Positions 1-8,237 of a DNA stretch of 64,000 nucleotides are shown one piece after another (positions within the stretch are counted from its first letter, which is position 1; each line of letters begins with the position of its first letter). A model generated the notes under the pieces. That model saw only the letters and a list, made by a program, of their open reading frames with translations, searched no databases and was not told where the DNA came from. A program made the position numbers and the translations under genes. Source of the stretch: Ruminococcus sp. (GTDB lineage Bacteria > Bacillota > Clostridia > Oscillospirales > Acutalibacteraceae); assembly GCA_017433905.1 (NCBI GenBank), contig JAFRGI010000021.1, positions 1 to 64,000 of the forward strand, written 5' to 3'.

Positions 1-196
1 CCCATAGGCACAAATCTTTCACAGCATATTCTTGCCAAAACTCCTCGTTATACGTCAGTATGACATCGTCGTTTTGACAATAATCTACTATAAAATATCC
101 GCACCTCTGCACAACTTTATATTTTTAGAGGTGCCCTTAAGACATTGCACCGTTTGGGTGTGCGAATTGTTCGGAGTGGTCTACGTTGTATCGTAT
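1..196. other. Left-edge stretch with no assigned gene
   Basis: This lies downstream of glmM on the minus strand. An imperfectly terminator-like hairpin is visible: GCACCTCT at 101-108 pairs with AGAGGTGC at 127-134, but no good T tract follows on the minus strand. A minus-strand reading frame from a GTG at about 112 runs open to the window edge (about 37 codons). It has no ribosome binding site, so I do not call it a gene, although the start of a gene cut off by the edge cannot be excluded. Confidence 0.4.
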
Positions 197-1543
197 TTAC
201 GCGATGTGCCCCTTGTTGCGGATTACATCAATGACCTGATCGACATACTTTTCGCAGAGCTCGTCGGAACCCGCCTCAACCATCACGCGGATCACCGGCT
301 CCGTACCGCTCTCGCGGACAAGGATTCTGCCGTCGCTGCCGAGTGCCTCGGCAACCTGAGCGACGGCTGCCTGAACGTCCGGATCATTTTGTGCGTCGGG
401 CTTGCTTTTTACACGAACATTTTTGAGCACCTGCGGATAGAATACACAGGGAGCTGCCAGTTCGCTCATGGGTTTCTTTTTTGCCAGCATAACCTCCATC
501 ATTTTCAGGGATGTCAAAATACCGTCGCCGGTGGTGGCATATTTACTGAAGATGATATGACCGCTTTGTTCGCCGCCGATACGGTTGCCGTACTGCACCA
601 TGTTCTCATAGACGTACTTATCGCCGACCTTGGTCTTTTCATACTCAATACCGACCTTATCGAGCGCCTTGTACAGACCGAAGTTGCTCATTACCGTGGT
701 AACGACCTTATTGTTCAGCAGCTTGCCTCTGTCTTTCATGTACAGACCGTAGACATAGAGAATATGGTCGCCGGTGACGACGTTGCCTTTTTCGTCTACG
801 CAAAGGCAGCGGTCAGCGTCTCCGTCGTAGGCAAAACCGATGTCGAGACCGTTGTCGACAACGAATTTCTGCAAATGCTCTATGTGGGTAGAGCCGCAGT
901 CTGTGTTGATATTGTAACCGTCGGGCGCATTGTTCATCACATGGGTTTTTGCACCGAGGGCGTCAAAAACGCCTTTAGCAATCTGCCATGCTGCACCGTT
1001 GGCGACATCCAGACCGACTTTGACGTTTTTGAAGCTGTATTTGCTCATGGAAATCAGGTAGCCGATGTAGCGGTTGCGGCCTTCAACGTAGTCGACTGTT
1101 CTGCCGATGTTCTCTCTTTCGGCAACGGGGATCTCAAGCTTGCCGTCGATGTAGTCTTCTACCTGGAGCAGGGTTTCTTCCGCCATCTTTTCGCCGTTGC
1201 TGTTGAGCAGCTTGATGCCATTGTCATAAAACGGGTTGTGGGATGCGGAAATCATGATACCGCAGTCGAAATCGTCGATGCGCGTAATATAGGCAACGGA
1301 GGGGGTGGTGGTAACGTGCATGATATACGCGTCCGCGCCGCTTGCCATCAAGCCCGTACACAGGGCATATTCGAACATATAGGAGGAGCGGCGGGTGTCC
1401 TTGCCGATCAGAACCTTTGCTTTTTTGTTCATGTTGGCGCCGTAGTACCAACCCAGAAAGCGTCCGATCTGGACAGCGTGTTCGAATGTTAGATTTTTAT
1501 TGGCTTCACCGCGGAAGCCGTCGGTGCCGAAATATTTACCCAT
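197..1543 (-). CDS. glmM: Phosphoglucosamine mutase GlmM
   Basis: Interconverts glucosamine-6-phosphate and glucosamine-1-phosphate in the cytoplasm, on the path to UDP-GlcNAc and peptidoglycan. The 448-residue protein has the full alpha-D-phosphohexomutase signature: N-terminal YFGTDGFRG, the phosphoserine loop SASHNP with catalytic Ser101, the metal loop DGDADRC, the sugar loop GGEQSGH, and the C-terminal phosphate loop RESGTEPVIRV. The length is normal for GlmM, and YFGTDGFRGEA favours GlmM over phosphomannomutase. Its ATG overlaps the stop of the upstream acyltransferase gene by one base (TGATG), so it is translationally coupled as the last gene of the nagB operon. The Ser phosphorylation and mutase mechanism are family knowledge. 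Confidence 0.95.
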   Translation of the reverse strand: MGKYFGTDGFRGEANKNLTFEHAVQIGRFLGWYYGANMNKKAKVLIGKDTRRSSYMFEYALCTGLMASGADAYIMHVTTTPSVAYITRIDDFDCGIMISASHNPFYDNGIKLLNSNGEKMAEETLLQVEDYIDGKLEIPVAERENIGRTVDYVEGRNRYIGYLISMSKYSFKNVKVGLDVANGAAWQIAKGVFDALGAKTHVMNNAPDGYNINTDCGSTHIEHLQKFVVDNGLDIGFAYDGDADRCLCVDEKGNVVTGDHILYVYGLYMKDRGKLLNNKVVTTVMSNFGLYKALDKVGIEYEKTKVGDKYVYENMVQYGNRIGGEQSGHIIFSKYATTGDGILTSLKMMEVMLAKKKPMSELAAPCVFYPQVLKNVRVKSKPDAQNDPDVQAAVAQVAEALGSDGRILVRESGTEPVIRVMVEAGSDELCEKYVDQVIDVIRNKGHIA

Positions 1544-2205
1544 CAGTCAGCCTTCCTTTCTATCACTGTACCGGTGTTTTTGAAAATGCAGTTTTCGGGA
1601 ACCACGCCCCGTACGCAGGAAGTCGGATAAACGCTGACGTGTCTGCCGAGAACCGTACCCGGGTTGCAGACGGCGTTGCAGCCGACCTCAACGTAGTCGC
1701 CGAGCATGGCGCCGAATTTTTTGATGCCGGTTTCAATTTCTTCCGTACCGTTGTGAACCACAACGAGCTTTTTGTCGGATTTGACATTGGAGGTGATAGA
1801 ACCGGCGCCCATGTGGGAGTAGTAGCCCAAAATGGAGTCGCCGACATAGTTGTAGTGCGGAGTCTGCACGTGGTCAAACAGAATGACGTTTTTCAGCTCA
1901 ACAGAGTTGCCGACAACGCAGTTTGCGCCGACCAACGCGGAGCCGCGGATGAACGCGCCGTGTCTGACCTCGGTTTCGGGGCCGATAATGCAGGGAGCGC
2001 CGAGATAAGCGGAAGGGAAAACCTTGGCGGTTTTGTGGACCCAGGCACCTTCCCCGCGCTGTTCGTAATCGTCACCGAGGGTGGGACCGAGCTCGAGGAT
2101 AAAGTTCTTGATTCCCTTGAGCGCCTCCCACGGGTAAGTGAATTGCGAAAGATACTCTTTTGCTAAGGTATGATCGAGATCATACATATCCTTGATGGTG
2201 TACAT
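1543..2205 (-). CDS. Left-handed beta-helix acyltransferase, candidate glucosamine-1-phosphate N-acetyltransferase
   Basis: A 220-residue protein with an N-terminal helical part of about 50 residues (MYTIKDMYDLDHTLAKEYL) followed by hexapeptide-repeat sequence (VFPSAYLGAPCIIGPETEVR and on) typical of left-handed beta-helix transferases. YSHMGAGSITSN resembles the GAGTIT-containing acetyltransferase loop of GlmU. No nucleotidyltransferase domain is present, so it is not a full GlmU. It sits between nagB and glmM, with one-base stop/start overlaps on both sides (TAATG before, TGATG after). The proposed role, acetylating GlcN-1-P to GlcNAc-1-P, is inferred from fold and context. It could instead be a related sugar-nucleotide acyltransferase. 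The ATG at 2205 was chosen over an upstream in-frame start inside nagB because of the coupling and the GGAG-type site just before it. Confidence 0.75.
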   Translation of the reverse strand: MYTIKDMYDLDHTLAKEYLSQFTYPWEALKGIKNFILELGPTLGDDYEQRGEGAWVHKTAKVFPSAYLGAPCIIGPETEVRHGAFIRGSALVGANCVVGNSVELKNVILFDHVQTPHYNYVGDSILGYYSHMGAGSITSNVKSDKKLVVVHNGTEEIETGIKKFGAMLGDYVEVGCNAVCNPGTVLGRHVSVYPTSCVRGVVPENCIFKNTGTVIERKAD

Positions 2206-2996
2206 TAAAGTCTCTCCTTCTGCTCCATATCGAGGAAGTATTTGTAGGTATCCACGGTCAGCTCGCCGCATGCTGCTTCGTCACAGGCGATGATCGCGCC
2301 ATTGTGCATTTGAAGGGCGGAGCAGGTCCATTTGTGACTGACAGAGCCCTCTACCGTTTCGGCAAGCGCTCTCGCCTTGTTGTGACCGTTAATCAGGATC
2401 AGCACTTCTTTGGAATCGGTTACCGTACCGACGCCGACGGACAGCGCCTGAGCAGGAACTGCTTCGGGATTGTTGCCGAAGAACCGGGAGTTGACGATGC
2501 GGGTGTCTGTGGTGAGGTTTCTTACGCCTGTACGGGAGGCGAGGCTGGTGAACGGTTCATTGAAAGCGATGTGACCGTCAACGCCGATGCCTCCCATAAA
2601 GAGGTCGATGCCGCCGTAGGAGGTGATTGCCTCCTCGTAACGCGCGCACTCACCCTCCGGATCATTGGTCATACCGTTGAGAATATGAATATTCTTGGGT
2701 TTCATGTCGACGAGATGGTCAAAGAAGTTGTCGTGCATAAAGTACCAGTAACTCTGGTCGTGTTCATGGGGCAGTCCGAGATATTCGTCCATATTGAATG
2801 TGACGACATTAGCAAAAGACAGTTCGCCTGCCTGATTCATGGTGTACAGCTCTTTGTACACGCCGATTGGCGAGGAACCGGTGGGGAGTCCGAGCACGAA
2901 GGGGCGATCTTTTTTGTGATTTTTGATTTTCTGAGCGATATAGTTTGCCGCCCACTTGCACATTTTGTCGTAATTATCCTGAATAACAACTCTCAT
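2205..2996 (-). CDS. nagB: Glucosamine-6-phosphate deaminase/isomerase NagB
   Basis: Catalyses the reversible conversion glucosamine-6-phosphate + H2O = fructose-6-phosphate + NH4+. At 263 residues it has the family length. The substrate loop GLPTGSSPIG, the catalytic stretch NMDEYLG (Asp70) and GIGVDGHIAFNEP (Asp140, His142, Glu147) match the E. coli catalytic set. NagB usually works catabolically with NagA. Here no nagA is adjacent; instead the operon continues into an acyltransferase and GlmM, and the mRNA leader carries a glmS-type ribozyme, which points to a biosynthetic direction. The start has a GGAG-type site (AGGAGATAAAAATAAG) upstream. First gene of the operon, expressed from the promoter at 3294-3322. 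Confidence 0.95.
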   Translation of the reverse strand: MRVVIQDNYDKMCKWAANYIAQKIKNHKKDRPFVLGLPTGSSPIGVYKELYTMNQAGELSFANVVTFNMDEYLGLPHEHDQSYWYFMHDNFFDHLVDMKPKNIHILNGMTNDPEGECARYEEAITSYGGIDLFMGGIGVDGHIAFNEPFTSLASRTGVRNLTTDTRIVNSRFFGNNPEAVPAQALSVGVGTVTDSKEVLILINGHNKARALAETVEGSVSHKWTCSALQMHNGAIIACDEAACGELTVDTYKYFLDMEQKERL

Positions 2997-3058
2997 ATCT
3001 TATTTTTATCTCCTAAACTAAAATACAAATTTTGATGATATTACGAATGGTGTGAAAA

Positions 3059-3182
3059 GCTTTGTTGCAGTGTTGATTCTGTTTTTTGTTTTTTCACTGA
3101 CGACGCATTCCTCGCCGTGGCAGTATCCGCCGAGTATTTCGATAACTGCCAACCCTCGTCAACCGTGTCGGTCCTGGCGCTA
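3059..3182 (-). ncRNA. glmS-type glucosamine-6-phosphate-activated ribozyme in the nagB leader
   Basis: Read on the minus strand, the element opens with TTAGCGCCAGGACCG, where the known cleavage site of this class falls between A (3181) and G (3180). It continues with the invariant core GTTGACGAGG, then GTTATCGAA and TCGGCGGAT. Stem P3 pairs GGCAGT with ACTGCC around that core. P4 pairs ACGGCG with CGTCGT. A P4.1-like stem pairs CAGTG with CACTG, and the conserved 3' ACAAAG closes the element. All core blocks are in the right order and spacing. In this class, glucosamine-6-phosphate acts as cofactor for self-cleavage and the cleaved mRNA is degraded. The known downstream gene is glmS; here it is nagB, 62 nt further on. 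Confidence 0.93.
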
Positions 3183-3293
3183 ATAGCCTCCGCGTCTCTC
3201 CTTTCACCGGAACTATTTTATGCGGAAACACTGCGCGGCATACGCGCAATATTCCGAAAAATGCTTATTGTCGCAAACGCAATAAACATAAAA

Positions 3294-3322
3294 ATTTTAC
3301 CATAGTCAATAGGAAAAGTCAA
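3294..3322 (-). promoter_or_regulatory. SigA-type promoter of the nagB-acyltransferase-glmM operon
   Basis: On the minus strand, TTGACT (3322-3317) and TAAAAT (3299-3294) are separated by exactly 17 bases. Transcription would start near 3287 and give a leader of about 290 nt containing the ribozyme. Confidence 0.8.
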
Positions 3323-3455
3323 GAAAATAATGGCGTTGTTGCACAGAAAGCAGCCCTGCAGCAAAAAGTGCAAAACGGGTTATGATGACCGGCGGCGCAG
3401 AGCAGACGGTAACCGTCAAAAAAATAAAATAGACGTCGAAAAAAGAAAAATCCTC

Positions 3456-3484
3456 TTGCGTGACGTCGTAAAATATACTATAAT
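3456..3484 (+). promoter_or_regulatory. SigA-type promoter of the 3532 membrane-protein gene
   Basis: TTGCGT at 3456-3461 and a consensus TATAAT at 3479-3484 with a 17-base spacer. It diverges from the nagB promoter. Together with the ribozyme leader this accounts for most of the 535-base gap between the two genes. Confidence 0.75.
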
Positions 3485-3531
3485 GTGTATGTAAAATTAA
3501 CCATACCATGCTTTGGTTGGAGGAATGGAAT

Positions 3532-5775
3532 ATGAGAAGCAGCATTTTTAGGAAAATTGCCGCGGCGGGGCTTGCTGTTGCCGTTGCTGTTATCGCGGTG
3601 TTTCCTGCGTTGGCGGCGGACAAGCGTTACACGATTCCCGAAATCGGGGATATGAACATCTCCCTGCCCGAAAATTTTACGGTTATCGACCGCAGGGCGC
3701 CCGACAGCGCCGCGTATTTTAAGCTTTTCGGGCTCGATTACAATACCGTGATGTCACAGATGAGCGCTAACAACGTCTATTTGCAGGCAATGGATAATAC
3801 GGCGTCGCTGACTGTGACGGTTAGTATGACCGAAAGCGACGAATCGAAAGGAATCGGCAGCTACAGCAATTTGTCTTCCGAGCAGCTCGGAGAAATCGGC
3901 CGTAATTTTCTCAGTCAGCCGGAGTATACGGCATGCCGTATAGACGATCCCGGAAAAACAGTGACATGGCTTAGCTTTGATACCGGCGTTGACGGCGTTA
4001 AGGGTTATCTTGCCAATACGGTGTATGACGGCAAGAGCATCAATCTTTCGGTTCAGCGCAACGGTGCAGATGTGACCGAAGAGGACAAGGCTGTATTCAC
4101 TGCTGCCGTCGCTTCTGTCAATTTCGGCACACAGAATTTTTTACAGCAGTACTGGCTTGTGATCGTGATTATTGCAGGAACTGTCATCGCGCTCCTTGTA
4201 CTGTTGATTTTGATTATCAAAACCGCCCGTTCTTTAAAAAAGGAGAATCGGCAGGACAGCGAAACCGACCGGGTTCCGAAGGAGTTTATGGACATGTACG
4301 CGCACCGTGAGGAGGAAGAAACGGTTGCGCGAGAGGGTGATAACCCTGCTAAAGCCAAGGCTATTCCTGCACTGCGTCAGGCGGAGGAGCCTGCCGGGGC
4401 GGCTGGTATGCCGTTCGGGGGATCGGTGCAACCGGAAGCCCCCGTTTCGGCGGACACCTTCGTGCCGTCGGAAAAAGACAAGCAGACGGAAGAACGGATG
4501 GAACCGGAGATTTTTGTTCAGCCCCGGCGGCGTGATATAGCAGAGATGGGCGATCCCGATGTGCTGCAGAGCAAGTACACCGATGCGCAGTTGGCGGAAA
4601 TGCTCGGTGAGGACATTAACGCAGACGAAACCGAAGCGCAGAGTTCCCCGTCCGCCAAAGAGCCGGGTCTGCGGAAGCTTTGGGAGAATGAAGAGTCTTC
4701 TTCCGAAGCACGGAAACTGCCGGTGGAGCAACCTGATGACGAGGATGATTTCTTCGAAGGAGCCAAGCTTGTGCCGCCTGAAATAGAGGAGACCGGAGAA
4801 ATTGCCGAGACGTTGGAGCATGCGCGCGCGGAGCGTGTGAATGTGTCGTCTGACGATATGCCGGAAGAAGCAGAGGCAGCAAAAAAAGTGCCGGAGATAG
4901 AGAAGGCATCCGCGCCTGTTGCTGCGGAAACGTTTGAGAAAGAGCCGGAACAGACGGAAGCAGAGGAAGAAATCGAAGAAGCGGAGCAGAAGGAAATCTC
5001 CGGGGACGGTGAGCTCGACGAACTGGAAGAGTATATGAACGACGAGGTGCTTGTCCGCGAGGAAGCCAAGGCAAATAAGTTCCGCGACAGCAACGATTTC
5101 TTTGAAGAAGCTCCCCGCAAGGGTATGGGTGTCCTGAATAGTCGCGATATTGCCGACGTCGAAGAATATGACGTTCTCGGAGAGGAAGAAAAACGCGCGG
5201 AGCAGGCGAAGCGCGGTGTATCCGAGAAGCCGGCAAAGAGCAGGAAGGATATCATAAAGGAAAGCTTAATAAAGAAAAATAAGGCAAAGAAAGCTAAACC
5301 GAAAAAGGCAAAAACCGGGAAAGATAAAACCAAGAAGAACGGCGACGGCTTCAAGCGTTTTGTCACGGGTATGAAGAACTTCTTTGTTCACTGCGGCTAC
5401 TTTATTACCAATGTCAAGCGTGCGATAAAGCGCAGACATATGATAAAAAAACGTCAGAAAGCAGAGGAGGAGCGTCGCAGACGCGCCCGTGAGCGCGCGG
5501 CACGTCGGCGTGCGCAGGAGCGGCAGAGAGAACAGAATCAAAGAGAAAACGGCGGATTGGTACAGGTGCGGAGCCGTGATGATCGCAGACCTCCGCAAAA
5601 CGGCAGTCGCAGACCGTCTTCCGGCGGACAGCGGCGTCCTCAAACCGGTCAGCGCAATGCGCAGCGTCGTCCCCAAAGCGGTCAGCGCAAGCCTGTGTCC
5701 GGTACGCAGCGCAGACCTGCAGGAAGCTCCGGTCGCAGACCGCCGCAGAAGCGCAGACCGCCTGAGAACAGATAG
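3532..5775 (+). CDS. Secreted/membrane protein with acidic linker and Arg/Pro-rich basic tail, function unknown
   Basis: I do not recognise a named family. The 747-residue protein has a signal peptide (positive start, Ala/Val-rich core, cleavage after ALA near residue 28), an extracytoplasmic domain of about 180 residues, and one transmembrane helix near residues 208-232 (YWLVIVIIAGTVIALLVLL). A long, very acidic, probably disordered cytoplasmic segment follows to about residue 570, rich in EE, EAE and DDED. Next come a Lys-rich block (KKAKPKKAKTGK), an Arg-rich helix (EEERRRRARERAARRRAQER) and a C-terminal tail with RRPQ/GQR-like repeats. The start at 3532 was chosen because TTGGAGGAAT sits nine bases upstream. 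pyrC follows after 8 bases. The tail suggests binding to an acidic polymer such as nucleic acid or to its own acidic linker; this is inference. Confidence 0.8.
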   Translation: MRSSIFRKIAAAGLAVAVAVIAVFPALAADKRYTIPEIGDMNISLPENFTVIDRRAPDSAAYFKLFGLDYNTVMSQMSANNVYLQAMDNTASLTVTVSMTESDESKGIGSYSNLSSEQLGEIGRNFLSQPEYTACRIDDPGKTVTWLSFDTGVDGVKGYLANTVYDGKSINLSVQRNGADVTEEDKAVFTAAVASVNFGTQNFLQQYWLVIVIIAGTVIALLVLLILIIKTARSLKKENRQDSETDRVPKEFMDMYAHREEEETVAREGDNPAKAKAIPALRQAEEPAGAAGMPFGGSVQPEAPVSADTFVPSEKDKQTEERMEPEIFVQPRRRDIAEMGDPDVLQSKYTDAQLAEMLGEDINADETEAQSSPSAKEPGLRKLWENEESSSEARKLPVEQPDDEDDFFEGAKLVPPEIEETGEIAETLEHARAERVNVSSDDMPEEAEAAKKVPEIEKASAPVAAETFEKEPEQTEAEEEIEEAEQKEISGDGELDELEEYMNDEVLVREEAKANKFRDSNDFFEEAPRKGMGVLNSRDIADVEEYDVLGEEEKRAEQAKRGVSEKPAKSRKDIIKESLIKKNKAKKAKPKKAKTGKDKTKKNGDGFKRFVTGMKNFFVHCGYFITNVKRAIKRRHMIKKRQKAEEERRRRARERAARRRAQERQREQNQRENGGLVQVRSRDDRRPPQNGSRRPSSGGQRRPQTGQRNAQRRPQSGQRKPVSGTQRRPAGSSGRRPPQKRRPPENR

Positions 5776-5783
5776 GAGTACAT

Positions 5784-7055
5784 ATGAGTATTTTGATTCG
5801 AAACGCCATGGTTGTGTCGCCTGCCGACGGACTGAGCGGACGATATGATTTGCGGATAGAGAACGGTCGGATCGCCGCGGTCGGCGGTGAGCTTCAGGCA
5901 GGTAATGCGGACAGGGTGATGGATGCGGCAGGGCTCACTGCCGTGCCCGGGCTGGTAGACATGCACGTTCATCTCAGAGATCCCGGCCAGACCCACAAGG
6001 AGGATATTTTTACGGGGTGCCGTGCGGCAGCTGCAGGAGGCGTTACGTCGCTGCTCGCCATGCCTAATACCGTTCCGACTGTTGACAGCCCTAAAACTGT
6101 GCACGAAATTGCAGAAAAGGCAGCGCATGCCGACGCGCACGTGTATATTGCCGCAAGCATTACCAAAGGGTTGAGAAGCGAGGAGCCCACAGATTTGGAA
6201 GCGCTCCGTGCGGCGGGCGCGATTGGTTTAAGCGACGACGGCAGACCGGTTGTTAATACGGCTTTTTTGCGTTCTGCCATGCGCCGTGCACCGCAGCTCG
6301 GAATGACGGTTGCGGCGCATTGTGAGGATTTGTTCCTTGCGGACGGCGGTAAAATCAATGAAGGAGAAGTTTCTGCGCAGCTCGGCGTCAGGGGGATTCC
6401 TGCTGCTGCGGAGGATTGCGGCACCGCGCGAGAAATCGCGCTGGCAGCGGCGGATGACGTGCCGATTCATATTTGTCATGTCAGCACGGCGACAAGCGTC
6501 GCCCTGATTCGCGACGCGAAGGCGCGCGGCATACGCGTAACTGCTGAAACTGCGCCGCACTATTTCTCGCTGACGGATCAGGCGCTTTTGCGGCGCGACG
6601 CGGATTACCGCATGAATCCGCCGCTGAGAACGCAGAAGGATGTTCAGGCGGTCATAGAGGGCTTGCGTGACGGTACCCTCGACGTGATTGCGACAGATCA
6701 TGCGCCGCACACACCGGAGGAAAAAGCGGATTTTGAAAAGGCGCCCAACGGTTCGATCGGCATGGAAACTTCGCTTGCCGTAGGATTAACCTATTTGGTC
6801 GGAATGGGTTTGATGACGCTGGATGAATTGATTGAGAAGATGAGCGTTTGTCCTGCGCGCATTCTCGGCATTCCTGCAGGAACGCTTGCGGTTGGCGCGC
6901 CTGCCGACATTGCACTCGTCGATTTGGATGAAAAGTGGGAGGTTGATCCGGCTCAGCTTCACGGAAAGAGTCAAAATACGCCTTTTAAAGGTATGACGCT
7001 GACGGGAAGGGTAAAGATGACCTTTCTCGGCGGCAGGCTTGTTTTCGGGGGCTGA
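5784..7055 (+). CDS. pyrC: Dihydroorotase
   Basis: Cyclises carbamoyl-aspartate to dihydroorotate in de novo pyrimidine synthesis. The 423 residues fit the class I amidohydrolase type (about 425 in Bacillus). Visible motifs are the metal-binding DMHVHLRDPGQTHKED, AHCED, HICHVST and the C-terminal ATDHAPHTPEEK, which supplies the catalytic Asp. A good site, GATAGGAGTACAT, precedes the ATG. It starts 8 bases after the membrane-protein gene, so it probably shares that promoter. pyrF lies two genes downstream; the other pyr genes are not in the window. Confidence 0.95.
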   Translation: MSILIRNAMVVSPADGLSGRYDLRIENGRIAAVGGELQAGNADRVMDAAGLTAVPGLVDMHVHLRDPGQTHKEDIFTGCRAAAAGGVTSLLAMPNTVPTVDSPKTVHEIAEKAAHADAHVYIAASITKGLRSEEPTDLEALRAAGAIGLSDDGRPVVNTAFLRSAMRRAPQLGMTVAAHCEDLFLADGGKINEGEVSAQLGVRGIPAAAEDCGTAREIALAAADDVPIHICHVSTATSVALIRDAKARGIRVTAETAPHYFSLTDQALLRRDADYRMNPPLRTQKDVQAVIEGLRDGTLDVIATDHAPHTPEEKADFEKAPNGSIGMETSLAVGLTYLVGMGLMTLDELIEKMSVCPARILGIPAGTLAVGAPADIALVDLDEKWEVDPAQLHGKSQNTPFKGMTLTGRVKMTFLGGRLVFGG

Positions 7056-7181
7056 GCGTATTTCGTGTATATAGCGTGCGTATTTTTTCGTTTGTCAAAA
7101 CGATACCGGGAACGGAAATGTATGTAACGGCGGGAAGGTGGGGATCAGCAAATTCCCATACTAAAATTTGGAGGTAAATTT

Positions 7182-8162
7182 ATGGGTAAAAAAGGTAATC
7201 TTCTGTCTGTCAGACAGGATATTCGCGTCGTAGATGCGACAATTCGTGACGGGGGTCTTTGTAATGACTTTCACTTTTCAGATAAGTTTGTGCAGGATTT
7301 GTACAAGGCCAATTTGAGGGCGGGAGTCGACTATATGGAGTTTGGCTACAAGGCGAGCAAGGAAATTTTCTCCGAGGACGACTTCGGTAAGTGGAAATTC
7401 TGCAATGATGATGATATTCGTGCCGTTGTCGGTGAAAAAAGTGAAAAAATGAAAGTTGCAGTTATGGCAGACGTCGGCAGAACCGATTTTGAAAACGATA
7501 TTATTCCCCAAAACGAAAGCCCGATTGATTTGATCCGCATTGCGACGTACATCAATACGATCCCTGCGGCAGTGGAGATGATTGAGCATTGCGCCAAGCA
7601 AGGCTACGAGACTACGATCAATATTATGGCGGTTTCCAAGGCGCGGACAGAGGACATTACAACTGCGCTCGAAATCCTCGGTCAAACGCCGGTTTCCTGT
7701 TTTTACATTGTCGACAGCTACGGATCTCTGTATCCCGAGGAGGCGCGCAGGCTGGCGGAGATGTACGGCGAAATCGCTGAGAAATATCACAAGTCAACGG
7801 GTATTCATGCGCACAATAATCAGCAGCTTGCCTTTGCCAATACGATTGATGCCATGGCGTTTGGTGCAAGTTATCTCGATGCGACAGTCGACGGTATGGG
7901 TAGAGGCGCAGGAAACTGTTCGCTCGAGCTGCTTCTCGGTTTCCTGAAAAATCCGAAATATAAGGTTAACCCGATTATTCGTTTTATTCAGGAAAATATG
8001 AACCAGCTGCGTGATGAGGGTGTGAAATGGGGTTACGATATTCCGTACATGCTTACGGGTCAGTATAATACCCATCCGCGTCCGGCGATTCAGTTTGTCA
8101 GCGAAAACCGCAAGGACTATTACAAATTTGCCAACGATTTATATGATATTATTAACAGTTAA
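7182..8162 (+). CDS. DRE-TIM metallolyase (aldolase-type TIM barrel), substrate unknown
   Basis: 326 residues with an HMGL-like TIM-barrel domain. The N-terminal signature VVDATIRDGGLCND carries the RDG of the DRE-TIM family, and the metal-binding HAHNNQQLA and the GAGNCSLE motif are present. Relatives include 4-hydroxy-2-oxovalerate aldolase and isopropylmalate synthase, but the protein is too short and lacks the regulatory domain of LeuA. It has a strong site (TTGGAGGTAAATTT). It sits between pyrC and pyrF, separated by 126 and 75 bases. The substrate cannot be assigned from the sequence; no acetaldehyde dehydrogenase or other meta-pathway partner is nearby. Confidence 0.85.
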   Translation: MGKKGNLLSVRQDIRVVDATIRDGGLCNDFHFSDKFVQDLYKANLRAGVDYMEFGYKASKEIFSEDDFGKWKFCNDDDIRAVVGEKSEKMKVAVMADVGRTDFENDIIPQNESPIDLIRIATYINTIPAAVEMIEHCAKQGYETTINIMAVSKARTEDITTALEILGQTPVSCFYIVDSYGSLYPEEARRLAEMYGEIAEKYHKSTGIHAHNNQQLAFANTIDAMAFGASYLDATVDGMGRGAGNCSLELLLGFLKNPKYKVNPIIRFIQENMNQLRDEGVKWGYDIPYMLTGQYNTHPRPAIQFVSENRKDYYKFANDLYDIINS

Positions 8163-8237
8163 CGGCGTCGCAGGTTAAACGTTTTTGATTTTCTGAAACG
8201 CTTATTTAAGATGGTATACCCAGAACGGAGGTAAAAA

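Noticed and set aside
1..112. Open minus-strand frame running off the left edge
   Set aside because: No ribosome binding site, only about 37 codons visible, and a hairpin overlaps its start; not supported as a gene.
32..1492. Long open frame on the plus strand
   Set aside because: It is antisense to glmM, has no ribosome binding site, and its translation has no recognisable domain; it is a coding shadow.
3117..3305. 62-codon plus-strand frame in the nagB leader
   Set aside because: It is antisense to the glmS-type ribozyme, whose conserved blocks fully explain the sequence.
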